Of a stretch of DNA of 34,091 bases, positions 7,789 to 16,529 are shown piece by piece. Both the position numbers and the translations under genes were made by a program. The notes beneath the pieces were generated by a model. The model searched no databases and was not told the DNA's origin. It saw only the letters and a program-made list of their open reading frames with translations. Position 1 is the stretch's first letter. Every line of letters begins with the position of its first letter. The stretch is from an uncultured Erysipelotrichaceae bacterium. GTDB taxonomy: Bacteria > Bacillota_I > Bacilli_A > RF39 > UBA660. Location: positions 1-34,091 of the forward strand of contig CAOJNP010000011.1 in NCBI GenBank assembly GCA_948439995.1, written 5' to 3'.

Positions 7789-8940
7789 TTATTCTTGTTT
7801 CTTTTCTTCTCTTAAAAACTCGCCATTTAAATTATAAAACAAATAAGTCGTTTCATTTTGAATAACAAATTCTTGATTTTCGTTATATTCCACATTTTTG
7901 CCATCAAATAATTCTTTTCCAAACTCATCGAGAACTTGATAAGATGCTTTTTCATTTTTTATTTTTTCAACTAAATAATAATTCTTTTCTGGATTTATTA
8001 AGCTAATATTGATTTCCGTATCTTCGTCTGTTTGAATTTCTTTTTTCCATATTTCCTTTTTTTCTTCTATTGTTGTTAAAATTAATTCTTGAAGGTAACC
8101 ATTTTCATTTTTTGCTTTTTTTAATTTTAATAATAAATCAGAAGTCACAAGTTGATAGTCATAATTTTCATAAGTCGTTATTTGTTCTTTTTTGTTTAAA
8201 CTGTAATATGCATTTTCTTTTTTCTTGTTTTGTATTTTTAGTCCTTGTATCGTATCATTTAATTTTATATACTGTGCTGAGATAAAATCTTGTTCTACCA
8301 TAATTTGTTCTTTTGCCCTTGTTATATAATTATAATAATAGTAATTAGAGTCCCAAAGAACTGTTTCAGAAATTGCATTTTCTGTATGTATCATTTTGCA
8401 ATCTTCAGTATTACATCGATAGGTATGGATAATATTATCTTGGTTTCCATCTTTTGTACTTAACAATTCATCATCTTTTTGATATAAATATATTTCTGTT
8501 CCTAGTGTTTTATTGGCTTTGCTTTTTAATTCTGCTCGAATATAACCATCAAATATATAAGATGTAAGCTCTTCAGCAGCAGTACTATCAAATGGAATTA
8601 AATAATATCTTTTATTTTGACCATTAAATATGGTAATTCCTTCTTCTTCTTTTGGAATTTTCGTTTCTTTTATTTTTTTTGTAATTTTACGCAATAATTT
8701 TACCGCATTATAGTCTGTTTTCTCTAGTAAAAATTTATTTTCGCCTTCTACTTTTTCAATTTTTCCATTTTGATTATAAAAATTATATTCTATCTCTTTT
8801 GCATTTTCATATTCAAATGATACTGTAAATAAAATGCCATTTTCTAAAGTGTTCTCATGAACTAAGAACAAAATCAAGAAGAAAATTAAAATTGCTCCAA
8901 TTAGAGTAAATAATATATATAATCCCTTTTTGCTTTTCAT
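7789..8940 (-). CDS. Membrane-anchored extracytoplasmic protein of unknown function
   Basis: 383 residues. Positive start (MKSKKG), one strong membrane helix at about residues 6-28, then a large polar domain rich in Glu, Lys, Asn and Tyr, presumably outside the cell. A CNTEDC pair could form a disulphide. There is no lipobox, no LPxTG and no recognisable catalytic motif. ATG 8938-8940 follows AGGTGA. It stands between the uvrA promoter and a short-chain dehydrogenase, with its own terminator. The layout (basic N-terminus, single helix, beta-rich exterior with YYLVE- and YLFYN-type strands) is like 28956-30107, but I cannot show homology. Confidence 0.7.
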   Translation of the reverse strand: MKSKKGLYILFTLIGAILIFFLILFLVHENTLENGILFTVSFEYENAKEIEYNFYNQNGKIEKVEGENKFLLEKTDYNAVKLLRKITKKIKETKIPKEEEGITIFNGQNKRYYLIPFDSTAAEELTSYIFDGYIRAELKSKANKTLGTEIYLYQKDDELLSTKDGNQDNIIHTYRCNTEDCKMIHTENAISETVLWDSNYYYYNYITRAKEQIMVEQDFISAQYIKLNDTIQGLKIQNKKKENAYYSLNKKEQITTYENYDYQLVTSDLLLKLKKAKNENGYLQELILTTIEEKKEIWKKEIQTDEDTEINISLINPEKNYYLVEKIKNEKASYQVLDEFGKELFDGKNVEYNENQEFVIQNETTYLFYNLNGEFLREEKKQE

Positions 8941-9023
8941 TCTTTCACCTCAGTATTCACTGATAGTATTTTAACATAAAAATAAGAAGAAAAAAAATCT
9001 TTCCTTCTTTCTTTACAATGTAA

Positions 9024-9770
9024 TTAAACTTTTTTTTGAATTTTACTCATTATTTTTGCAATAAAACTCCAAGGAAGAAAGCGACTACTAAATAATCCTA
9101 ATTTTGAAAAAAATCCTGGTATTATGATTTTTTTATTTTTTAAAGCTTGATTAATACTATATATAGCAATATTTTTAGCACTAAATTCTTGAATCAAAAA
9201 CTTTCCTTCTGCAACTCTTTCAAATTCAGTGGCAACTGGTCCTGGACACAGAACACTTATTGATACATGACTTTTCATTTCTTTTAATTCCTCTTGCACT
9301 GCAATGGTTAATTTTGCAATATAGTTTTTGGTTGCATAATAAGTGCTTAAATTGGGCCCAGTTAAAAAACCTGCTGCAGAAGCAACATTTAAGATTCTTC
9401 CATGATCTTTTTTTATAAAATCCTGTAAAAATAATTTCATCAAAATATGATATGTTTTGATATTTAAGTCAATCATTTCTAGTTCTCTTTGTAAACTCGT
9501 TTCTATAAATTTTCCAAATAATCCAAAACCGGCATTGTTGATCAAAAAATCTATGTTTTCGTTTTTTACTTTATGATATAAGTCTAAAACATTTTCTAAT
9601 TTTAATAGATCATAATTATAGATGGTTACTTTTGTTTTGATTTCTTTTTTCATTTTTTCTAATTCTTCTTGTCTTCTAGCTACCAAAATCAAATCATATC
9701 CCAGATCAGATAAATAAAAAGCCATTTGTTTTCCAATACCACTACTTGCTCCAGTAATTAATGCAATCAT
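9024..9770 (-). CDS. Short-chain dehydrogenase/reductase (SDR family)
   Basis: 248 residues. NAD(P)-dependent oxidoreductase of the classical SDR fold: cofactor motif GASSGIG at residues 7-13, INNAG in the middle, an upstream Ser region (NVASAAG), and the catalytic YxxxK as YATKN. The PG motif after it is LCPGPVATEF. Basic residues RRQEE after the second strand suggest NADPH preference. The C-terminal tail with FLPWSFIAKIM is hydrophobic and may touch the membrane. Substrate cannot be read from the sequence. ATG 9768-9770 follows GGTGAT. Confidence 0.9.
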   Translation of the reverse strand: MIALITGASSGIGKQMAFYLSDLGYDLILVARRQEELEKMKKEIKTKVTIYNYDLLKLENVLDLYHKVKNENIDFLINNAGFGLFGKFIETSLQRELEMIDLNIKTYHILMKLFLQDFIKKDHGRILNVASAAGFLTGPNLSTYYATKNYIAKLTIAVQEELKEMKSHVSISVLCPGPVATEFERVAEGKFLIQEFSAKNIAIYSINQALKNKKIIIPGFFSKLGLFSSRFLPWSFIAKIMSKIQKKV

Positions 9771-9893
9771 TTTATCACCATATATTTATTTTACCAAATC
9801 ATTGTAGTTTTATAATAAAAAAATACTCTTCGTTTCTACGTCTTGAATCAATTATTTTCTATTTTTGTATTTGTTTATTTGATCATTTATGTC

Positions 9894-9919
9894 AAAAAAA
9901 AGCATAAATCTTTCATGCT
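9894..9919 (-). terminator. Terminator of ppaC overlapping its stop codon
   Basis: Minus strand AGCATGAA, loop AGA, TTTATGCT (8 bp with one G-T pair), then seven T. The TGA stop of ppaC lies inside the hairpin, which supports TGA being a true stop in this organism. Confidence 0.85.
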
Positions 9920-11532
9920 CTTTTTTCTAATGTTTCCATAATATTTGGAAGCATTTGTTTTTTTCTTGATACTAAATCTTTTATAAAATATCCTTCTATA
10001 ATTGCTACATCAAAACTATCAGAAATAATATCTTTTGCTTTAGTGTTAAATAAAACATAAGATCCGTTTTTTATTACGTCGGTTACAAAAAGAGTAACTA
10101 CAGTATATTCTCCTTTTGCTATTTCATCTAATTTCTCAATATATTCTTCTAAATCCTTTTTAATATTTTCAAAGTCCATTGTAAATACTTGACTGATTCC
10201 AAGTGTTGTATTTCCTACTTTGTATGATTTGAAATCTTGGTAAATGACATCTTCAATTGTCATTCCTTTAATGGAACTTGCTTCTGTTAACATTTGAATT
10301 CCATAAGTTTCAATGTCTACTTCAGCAATTCTAGATAAATCTTCTGCTGCTTTTTTATCCTCTTCGGTGCAGGTCGGACTTTTAAATAGCATTGTGTCTG
10401 ATAAAATAGCTGATAACATTAATCCTGCAATGTTTTTCGGAATTTCAACATTATATTCTTGATACATTTTATACAATATGGTAGAAGTGCATCCTACTGG
10501 CATGGAACGAAAATTAATCGGAATTGCTGTTCCTATAGCTCCAAGATTATGATGATCTATAATTTCCGCAATTTCTGCTTCTTCTATTCCAGGAACACTT
10601 TGTTCTAAACTGTTATGATCTACTAAAATTACTTTTTGTTTACTATGTTTATCTACATCTGTTACTTTAATGAGTCCTAAGCATTCTTTCTTTTTATTGA
10701 CAATTGGATAATTTGTATGTCCAATTTTATTTGCTAATTCAATAAATTCTGTTCGGTAGTCTAAATAATTACATGTTACAGGATTGGTATTTGCAATAAT
10801 ATTTTTAATGTAGTTACTATAAAAAATTGAATTACCAGTGTTAAAAGTATCTTTGGGAGTTGCAATAATATTTACTTTATTTGTTTTCGCTTTTTCCAAT
10901 AGTTCTTCTTTCATTTGATGTTTTCCTGTAATAATAATTAATTTTACTTTGCTTTCAATTGCATAATTTATTACTTTATAGCGATCCCCAATAATTAGAA
11001 TATCATTATTGGTTAATTGTACTTCATCAAAAAATGTTTGACTTTGGTAACCACCAATTAAAACTTTACCAATGATTTCTTCATCATATCTTAATATTTC
11101 TTCTCCATCTAATGCTTGTAAAATATTATCATAAGAAGTATTCAAATTTTCTGCTACCCCATTTATTACCATTGTAGCAATTTCTTTTAGAGAAACAAAA
11201 CCAATTAGTTGTTTTTTTTGATTTACGACTGGAATTGCAGTTGCTTCTTTTTTTTGCATAAAATTAATTGCATTAATAATTGATGTATTTTCGTTTACAA
11301 ACATATTTTTATTGTATTCTATATTTCTTAATTGTACTTTTACATCATTTAAGTATTCTGGTTCTTTTACACCAAAATAGTCTAAAACAAATTTGCTTTC
11401 TTTATTAATATGACCAAGAACTCTTGGTACAGTATTTTGTCCTAATTTATTTTTTAAATAAGACAAACTGATACTGGAACATACACTATCCGTATCTGGA
11501 TTTCGATGTCCAAAGATAAAAATTGATTCCAT
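9913..11532 (-). CDS. ppaC: Manganese-dependent inorganic pyrophosphatase with CBS and DRTGG regulatory insert
   Basis: 539 residues, against about 310 for a plain family II enzyme. Hydrolyses pyrophosphate to two phosphates in the cytoplasm using Mn or Co. DHH domain: GHRNPDTDS at residues 8-16 with metal ligands His9, Asp13 and Asp15, and IDHHNLGA further on. Between them lie a CBS motif (about 65-125), a DRTGG-type segment (about 140-240) and a second CBS motif (about 250-305). A DHHA2 domain is at the C-terminus. This is the architecture of CBS-PPases, which are inhibited by AMP/ADP and activated by diadenosine polyphosphates. ATG 11530-11532 follows GGGAGG. Confidence 0.95.
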   Translation of the reverse strand: MESIFIFGHRNPDTDSVCSSISLSYLKNKLGQNTVPRVLGHINKESKFVLDYFGVKEPEYLNDVKVQLRNIEYNKNMFVNENTSIINAINFMQKKEATAIPVVNQKKQLIGFVSLKEIATMVINGVAENLNTSYDNILQALDGEEILRYDEEIIGKVLIGGYQSQTFFDEVQLTNNDILIIGDRYKVINYAIESKVKLIIITGKHQMKEELLEKAKTNKVNIIATPKDTFNTGNSIFYSNYIKNIIANTNPVTCNYLDYRTEFIELANKIGHTNYPIVNKKKECLGLIKVTDVDKHSKQKVILVDHNSLEQSVPGIEEAEIAEIIDHHNLGAIGTAIPINFRSMPVGCTSTILYKMYQEYNVEIPKNIAGLMLSAILSDTMLFKSPTCTEEDKKAAEDLSRIAEVDIETYGIQMLTEASSIKGMTIEDVIYQDFKSYKVGNTTLGISQVFTMDFENIKKDLEEYIEKLDEIAKGEYTVVTLFVTDVIKNGSYVLFNTKAKDIISDSFDVAIIEGYFIKDLVSRKKQMLPNIMETLEKRA

Positions 11533-11556
11533 ATTATTTCCTCCCTTAGCAATAAG

Positions 11557-11565
11557 AGTATAGCA
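11557..11565 (-). promoter_or_regulatory. Extended -10 promoter of ppaC
   Basis: Minus strand TGCTATACT in the 57-bp gap between uvrB and ppaC. The -35 position holds only TCTCTT. Confidence 0.55.
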
Positions 11566-11589
11566 TAAAACTCTAAAAAAAGAGAAATT

Positions 11590-13542
11590 TTATTTTTTTT
11601 CACTCTTCATCTCAAATAAAATGTCTCTTAATTCCATTGCTCTTTCAAAATCTAAATTTTTAGCAGCAAGTTTCATTTCTTCTTCTACCTTCAAAATCAT
11701 ATCCATTTGCTCTTTTTTACTTAATTTTGTAGTAGATTTCTTTTGTTTTACTTCATTTGTTATAATTTCATTAATGGCTTTTTTAATTGTTTTTGGTGTA
11801 ATATGATGTTCTTTATTAAAATTTTCTTGAATGGTTCTTCTTCTAGCTGTTTCCATAATCGCTGTTTGCATTGCTTCTGATTTATTATCTGCATACATTA
11901 TTACATGTCCATTTGCATTTCTTGCACATCTTCCTATGGTTTGGATTAAACTTCTACTACTTCTTAAGAATCCTTGTTTATCTGCATCCAAAATACAAAT
12001 TAAACTAACTTCTGGAATATCGATTCCTTCTCTTAATAAATTAATTCCTACCACACAATCATATAAACCTAATCTTAAGTCATGAATAATTTTTAATCGT
12101 TCTAAAGTTTTTATTTCATTATGTAAATAAGCCACTTTTATATTCATTTCTTTTAAATAATTTGTTAATTCTTCACTCATTCTTACTGTAAGAGTAGTTA
12201 TTAATACTCGCTCATTTTTTGATGATCGAATTTTTATTTCATGAATGATATCATCAATTTGTCCAAGAGAAGGTTTTATTTCTATGGTTGGATCTAAAAG
12301 TCCTGTTGGTCTTATTACTTGTTCTACAATTTCGCCATTTACTTTTTCTATTTCATAATCTCCAGGTGTAGCAGAGACATAAATAGCTTGATTTATTTTA
12401 CTTTCAAATTCATCAAATTTTAAAGGCCGATTATCCAATGCGCTAGGAAGACGAAAGCCATAATCAACCAAAGTTTGCTTTCGCATACGATCTCCATTAT
12501 ACATTCCTCGAACCTGTGGTAGCGTTACATGAGATTCATCTACTACTAATAAAAAATCTTTCGGAAAGAAATCAATTAAACAAGTAGGGGTTTCTCCTTC
12601 TTCTCTTAATGCTAAATGTCTTGAATAATTTTCGACACCACTACAGAATCCTGTTTCTTTTAGCATTTCAATATCATAATTGGTTCTTTCTCTTATACGT
12701 TGTTCTTCTAATAATTTGTTTTGATTTTTTAATTCTATTATTCTTTCTTTTAATTCATCTTCTATTCTTTTAATGGCTTCTTGCATTTTTTCATCACTTG
12801 TCACAAAGTGACTTGCTGGAGAAATGGTAATCGTTTTTTTCTCAGAGATAATCGCTCCTGTTACCGGATCAAAAGAACATATTCGTTCCACTTCATCTCC
12901 AAATAGTTCTACTCGAATACCATGCGCATGTTCATTCACTGGAATAATGTCGATGATATCTCCTCGAACGCGAAAAGTTCCACGATGAAAATCAATGTCG
13001 CTTCTTTCATAAGTCATATCAATCAATTTATTGATTATTTGACTTCTTTGTATCCTATCTCCTAAATTTAAAATTAACATCTTATTTTGATATTCTTCTT
13101 TTTCTCCAATTCCATATATACAAGATACACTAGATACTACTATCGTATCATTATAATTAATTAAAGCACTTGTTGCTGCATGGCGAAGTTCATCTATTTC
13201 ATCATTAATAGAAGAATCTTTCTCAATATATGTATCACTACTTGGAACATACGCTTCTGGTTGATAATAATCATAATAAGAAACAAAATATTCTACATGA
13301 TTCTCTGGGAAGATCTCCTTGAGTTCCGCATACAACTGTCCCGCAAGTGTTTTATTGTGTGCCAAAACGAGAGTTGGTTTCCCAGTTTTTGCAATTACAT
13401 TTGCAATCGTAAAAGTCTTACCAGTTCCCGTAGCCCCCAGTAAAACCTGCTCTTTCTCACCATTTTCGATACCACTCACTAACTTATCAATTGCTTGTGG
13501 TTGGTCTCCACTTGGTTTATATTTTGATACTAATTTGAACAT
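11590..13542 (-). CDS. uvrB: Excinuclease ABC subunit B (intact, mosaic 5' end)
   Basis: 650 residues, full length. DNA-damage verification helicase of nucleotide excision repair. Walker A GATGTGKT at 36-43, beta-hairpin [10 protein letters not shown] at about 89-98, DESHVTLPQ, helicase motif QTIGRCARN, and the UvrC-binding UVR motif at about 612-650. ATG 13540-13542 follows AAGGAGGG. Codons 1-90 differ from the two truncated copies at 16091-16360 and 18038-18307 (about 14 of 90 residues), and are more GC-rich (about 38% by hand count) than the next 270 bases of the same gene (about 27%). The break falls exactly where the copies end. I infer that this 5' end was delivered by the newest inserted cassette. 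Confidence 0.97.
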   Translation of the reverse strand: MFKLVSKYKPSGDQPQAIDKLVSGIENGEKEQVLLGATGTGKTFTIANVIAKTGKPTLVLAHNKTLAGQLYAELKEIFPENHVEYFVSYYDYYQPEAYVPSSDTYIEKDSSINDEIDELRHAATSALINYNDTIVVSSVSCIYGIGEKEEYQNKMLILNLGDRIQRSQIINKLIDMTYERSDIDFHRGTFRVRGDIIDIIPVNEHAHGIRVELFGDEVERICSFDPVTGAIISEKKTITISPASHFVTSDEKMQEAIKRIEDELKERIIELKNQNKLLEEQRIRERTNYDIEMLKETGFCSGVENYSRHLALREEGETPTCLIDFFPKDFLLVVDESHVTLPQVRGMYNGDRMRKQTLVDYGFRLPSALDNRPLKFDEFESKINQAIYVSATPGDYEIEKVNGEIVEQVIRPTGLLDPTIEIKPSLGQIDDIIHEIKIRSSKNERVLITTLTVRMSEELTNYLKEMNIKVAYLHNEIKTLERLKIIHDLRLGLYDCVVGINLLREGIDIPEVSLICILDADKQGFLRSSRSLIQTIGRCARNANGHVIMYADNKSEAMQTAIMETARRRTIQENFNKEHHITPKTIKKAINEIITNEVKQKKSTTKLSKKEQMDMILKVEEEMKLAAKNLDFERAMELRDILFEMKSEKK

Positions 13543-13628
13543 ATTGCCCTCCTTATTACGACTACACTTAACCTGGAAATTCGTGTCCTAACTCATTTTT
13601 CATGTTCAAAAAATCTGACTTTTTGCTT

Positions 13629-13680
13629 GGACACGAATGTTGGTCACAAATTTACTAAATAGCACCAAATAACACTAAAT
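13629..13680 (-). repeat. A-type cassette repeat upstream of intact uvrB
   Basis: Plus strand begins GGACACGAATGTTGGTCACA and continues through three near-copies of ACTAAATA spaced about 10 bp apart. The same motif lies upstream of both truncated uvrB copies (16467 and 18394). An inverted copy, ATTCGTGTCC, is at 13579-13588. It looks like a recombinase-binding or attachment site. Confidence 0.7.
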
Positions 13681-13726
13681 GTTATAAGTCAATTTATAAT
13701 GATATATTTTAACACTTATTTCAAAG

Positions 13727-13757
13727 CAAAACAAGGAAACTCTATATGTTTTCCTTG
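13727..13757 (-). terminator. Cassette-end hairpin, copy near intact uvrB
   Basis: Minus strand CAAGGAAAAC, 7-base loop, GTTTCCTTG, then TTTTG. The same hairpin occurs at 18482-18512 at the matching place before uvrB copy 2. It probably ends cargo transcription before the uvrB leader. Confidence 0.6.
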
Positions 13758-13901
13758 CTCTTATTTTTACCTTTTTCGTTTTATTTATACATATCTACTA
13801 ATTATTAGATTCGTATCCAATTTGGTTGAATGTTAGATATCTTGTATTTTTTCTTTTTGTTTAATTTATAAATATAACTATTTAAATTATCCTTAGACCA
13901 G

Positions 13902-13921
13902 GAGAATAACAAATTATTCTC
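13902..13921 (-). other. Perfect hairpin just after the ASCH gene
   Basis: GAGAATAA, 4-base loop, TTATTCTC, 8-bp stem, 4 bases past the stop codon. There is no T run, so it may stabilise the mRNA 3' end rather than terminate. The rest of 13543-13925 holds only the cassette repeats and the uvrB leader. Confidence 0.5.
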
Positions 13922-13925
13922 AATT

Positions 13926-14903
13926 CTAAAATTTTTCTAAAACTTTCACTTTTAAATAAGTAAGTAAACTTTCATCTGTAAATTCTTCTTGAAACATTTT
14001 CGCTTTTTCTAGATAATCTTGATACAAATGTTTTTTGTATTCTAAAAATGTTTTATAACCTGCAAGTTTATAATCAACCATTTCGTCTTTTAATTCTTTA
14101 AAAGGAATAAATTCTTCACTAATTACTTCTAAGGTTCCACAATATTCGTTATTTGCATTTACAACCATATAACGCTCACCTACTTGTGTTTTTTTATCAA
14201 AAGAATATTTGCGATTCAAAATATAATCTTTTTGGCCATTCAAATAAGCTTCTGCTATTCCTTTTTTCTCAGTATAAAGAGGATAGTAAGAACTATACAA
14301 CGACGCTTTTTCATTAGTATATCTTTTTAAATTTTCTTTTTCTCTTAATTTTTCCCATCTTTTTGAGTAGCCTAGTAGAAAAAAATAATCTTTTATACTT
14401 TTTCTTTTTTTATCATCAATTTCTTTCCATTTTTTATTTAATGTTGTAATTTCTGAACTTTCCTTTTCATCTAGTAAACCAATCGCTTTTAAATAGCTTT
14501 GCATTTTCTTTAAACAACTTAATTCTTGTTTGCTATACTCTTCTAAACAATCATCAGGTATATGAAATGTTTCTGGATATCTATAAACACAACTTACTAC
14601 TTCATCAAAAGAATGACAATGACTCTCCATCATTTGATACTTAGCTTCTTTTTCTTCTGGATCTTTTCGCCCATACATTAAAGCTTCATAGTGATATGTA
14701 ACTCCACTACTAGAAACATTACCTAGCGCTTCATATAAGCTTATCTGTATATCATAACCAGCTTGTCTATATTCATCAAAATACACCCATTCAAAAGTAT
14801 CTCGTTTTTTATCCCAAAAAGGATAAGGTAAACTACAATTTTTAATTTTTTTATATCTTTTTTTCTGTCTCCAGAAATAATATTTGTTCTTTAAACTTTT
14901 CAT
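13926..14903 (-). CDS. ASCH-like domain protein, cassette cargo
   Basis: 325 residues from ATG 14901-14903. A longer frame can start at a TTG (14930) overlapping the fic stop, but that start has no ribosome site, whereas AAGG lies about 14 bases before this ATG. The last 95 residues match the ASCH pattern: VGERYMVVNANNEYCGTLEV, then PFKEL, then a Gly-x-x-x-Phe-Leu-Glu-Tyr segment and a closing Leu-rich strand. ASCH domains resemble PUA domains and are thought to bind RNA or act in nucleic-acid control. The N-terminal part (about 45-150), with FDEYRQAGYDIQISLYEALG, is unknown to me. It is translationally close to fic and probably co-transcribed with it. Confidence 0.65.
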   Translation of the reverse strand: MKSLKNKYYFWRQKKRYKKIKNCSLPYPFWDKKRDTFEWVYFDEYRQAGYDIQISLYEALGNVSSSGVTYHYEALMYGRKDPEEKEAKYQMMESHCHSFDEVVSCVYRYPETFHIPDDCLEEYSKQELSCLKKMQSYLKAIGLLDEKESSEITTLNKKWKEIDDKKRKSIKDYFFLLGYSKRWEKLREKENLKRYTNEKASLYSSYYPLYTEKKGIAEAYLNGQKDYILNRKYSFDKKTQVGERYMVVNANNEYCGTLEVISEEFIPFKELKDEMVDYKLAGYKTFLEYKKHLYQDYLEKAKMFQEEFTDESLLTYLKVKVLEKF

Positions 14904-14926
14904 AATTATCAAAACATCCTTATTTA

Positions 14927-15913
14927 TCAATCTTCTACTTTTATACTCCAGTATCCACCATTATCAGGTCCAACTCTTTCAATTATATTATTATCAACTA
15001 ATTTTTTTAAATTATATTTAACACCATCAGATGTAATATTTAAAAAACTAGCAAGTTCATTTCTTGTAACTTTAGGATTTTCTTTTATTAGCTCTATAAT
15101 TTTTAATTGATTATTATTTAATTTTGTTTTTTGGGTAGTTTTCTGGGTAGCTTTTTCTAACGATGAGTGAATACACTTTAACATAAAATCTATAAATACA
15201 TTCGCATTACCATTAACATGGCACTCTGCAATAGAATCATAATATTTTTGTTGATTTAAATATATTTCTTCTTCAATAGGAATATATTCAAACTTTGAAT
15301 TCCAATCAGTTAAAATTAAACTTACCCAGAATCTAGCCATTCTGCCATTACCATCACTAAATGGATGAATATATACAAAATAATAATGAAATATAGAGGA
15401 TAAAACTAAAGGATGAATTTTATTTTCATTATCAATCATAAACTCAAATAATTTTTTCATGAGAGATGGGACCAATATAGATTGCGGTGCTGAATAAATT
15501 ACTTCATTTCCTTTTTTTACTCCTTCACCATGATTTCTATAATAACCATTGTCATCATCAAAATACTTCATCATTAGTGTATGAGCTTTTAAAAAATCAT
15601 CTTCATCTTTCCAGTTATATTCATTTATATGTTCATATAATTCATTAGCATTTTTGACTTCTTGAATTTCTTTTCTATCGCCTAAAACAAGTTTTTTTTC
15701 TACAATATTCTCAACTGATTCTAATGATAAAGAATTTGCTTCAATTGCTAGTGATGAATGAATTGATCTAACCTTAGACTTAATTTGTAATTTCCTTTTT
15801 TTATCACTATCATCAATAATAATTAAATCAAGTTTTTTTTCAATTTCTTTTATAATTTTTTTATTATCATCTGTGATATAAAATACTGGTGTTATTGAAG
15901 CTATATTTTTCAT
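14927..15913 (-). CDS. Fic-family protein with C-terminal winged helix
   Basis: 328 residues. The Fic core HPFSDGNGRMAR (residues 183-194) matches HxFx[DE]GNGRxxR, so AMP transfer to a protein hydroxyl is likely. An N-terminal inhibitory motif SSLAIEAN (53-60) fits the class II arrangement, in which a Glu blocks the active site. A QKTTQKT linker is followed by a winged-helix domain (about 265-325), so it may bind DNA and control itself. ATG 15911-15913 follows GGAGGG. Ends in TGA. Such Fic proteins are common in genomic islands and near restriction systems; here fic is cargo between uvrB fragments. Confidence 0.9.
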   Translation of the reverse strand: MKNIASITPVFYITDDNKKIIKEIEKKLDLIIIDDSDKKRKLQIKSKVRSIHSSLAIEANSLSLESVENIVEKKLVLGDRKEIQEVKNANELYEHINEYNWKDEDDFLKAHTLMMKYFDDDNGYYRNHGEGVKKGNEVIYSAPQSILVPSLMKKLFEFMIDNENKIHPLVLSSIFHYYFVYIHPFSDGNGRMARFWVSLILTDWNSKFEYIPIEEEIYLNQQKYYDSIAECHVNGNANVFIDFMLKCIHSSLEKATQKTTQKTKLNNNQLKIIELIKENPKVTRNELASFLNITSDGVKYNLKKLVDNNIIERVGPDNGGYWSIKVED

Positions 15914-15947
15914 TTTTTATCCCTCCATTTCTATATATTTTTATAGT

Positions 15948-15975
15948 ATTATATTAAGAACACGAATGAATACAA
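15948..15975 (-). promoter_or_regulatory. Promoter of fic, partly inside the cassette repeat
   Basis: Minus strand TTGTAT (15970-15975), 16 bp, TATAAT (15948-15953). The conserved ATTCGTGTTC repeat lies in the spacer, so the end repeat and the cargo promoter overlap. Confidence 0.55.
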
Positions 15976-16090
15976 CTCTTAGCCACAAATTTTATTTGTT
16001 CATCTAATATTACCTAGTGTTATTTAGTCCTTTTTTGTGTATTAAATGATACTAAATAGCACTAAATATAAGGGTTTTAGGAGTGTCGCT
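15958..16090 (-). repeat. B-type cassette end, copy 1
   Basis: Closely matches 17914-18037. It contains GAACACGAAT, a TTTTATTTGTTCA block, and an inverted pair AGTGTTATTTAGT (16016-16028) and ACTAAATAGCACT (16051-16063). It ends in GTGTCGCTATA exactly where uvrB homology begins. Confidence 0.75.
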
Positions 16091-16360
16091 ATAATATGAA
16101 ACAAAGTATTCTACATGATTCTCTGGAAACAATTCTTTCATTTCTGCATACAACTGACCTGCTAGTGTTTTGTTATGTGCAAGAATGAGTGTTGGTTTGT
16201 TTACTTTTGCTATTACATTTGCCATTGTAAACGTTTTCCCAGTTCCTGTTGCACCCAGTAAAACTTGTTCTTTTTTCCCTTCTTTTATTCCATTAACTAA
16301 TTTTTCAATCGCTTTTGGTTGATCCCCTGCAGGTTCATATTTCGATACTAATTTAAACAT
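16052..16360 (-). pseudogene. uvrB: Truncated uvrB 5' fragment, copy 1
   Basis: 102-codon frame. Codons 1-90 are uvrB (Walker A GATGTGKT intact, ending VEYFVSYY), followed by 12 codons of cassette sequence and a TAG stop. Start and AAGGAGGG ribosome site are preserved, so a short peptide could be made, but all helicase motifs after the beta-hairpin are missing. About 87 of 90 residues match copy 2 and about 76 of 90 match intact uvrB. I read it as the 5' end stranded when cassette II inserted. Confidence 0.88.
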
Positions 16361-16466
16361 TTTGCCCTCCTTGTTATGACTACAGTCAGCTTATTATTCG
16401 TATCCAAAATTCAAAAATTTGTATCCTGACTAATTTTTAGTGCTTCAAAATCTGTCTTTTTTGCCT

Positions 16467-16499
16467 GGACACGAATGTCGGCCACAAATTTACTAAATA
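16467..16499 (-). repeat. A-type cassette repeat, copy 1
   Basis: Plus strand begins GGACACGAATGTCGGCCACA and ends ACTAAATA. It is almost identical to the first 33 bases of the repeat at 13629. Inverted partners ATTCGTATCC (16396-16405) and ATTTGTATCC (16417-16426) lie between it and the uvrB fragment. Confidence 0.7.
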
Positions 16500-16529
16500 A
16501 TATATTTTACCATCCATTTAGTAAGTAAT

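Larger units (their letters stand above)
13273..16090 (-). mobile_element. Putative cassette II: fic, ASCH gene and a new uvrB 5' end
   Basis: Inferred unit of 2818 bp. Its upstream end is the junction at which truncated uvrB copy 1 stops matching (16090/16091). Its downstream end is uvrB codon 90 (13272/13273). Order along the minus strand: B-type end repeat, fic, ASCH-domain gene, hairpins, A-type repeat, uvrB leader, uvrB codons 1-90. No recombinase gene inside, so mobility would need an enzyme supplied elsewhere. The boundaries rest on comparison of three copies within this window. Confidence 0.6.

Noticed and set aside
9771-9893. Possible small gene between the SDR gene and ppaC
   Set aside because: No open frame with a ribosome site; only AT-rich spacer and the ppaC terminator.
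13543-13700. LexA box upstream of intact uvrB (GAACATGAAAAATG)
   Set aside because: Only the left half resembles the box; the right half does not match and it is absent from the other copies.
9894-15913. Mycoplasma-type code with TGA as Trp
   Set aside because: TGA ends ppaC inside a terminator hairpin, ends fic next to the following gene, and Trp is coded by TGG throughout uvrA and lgt.
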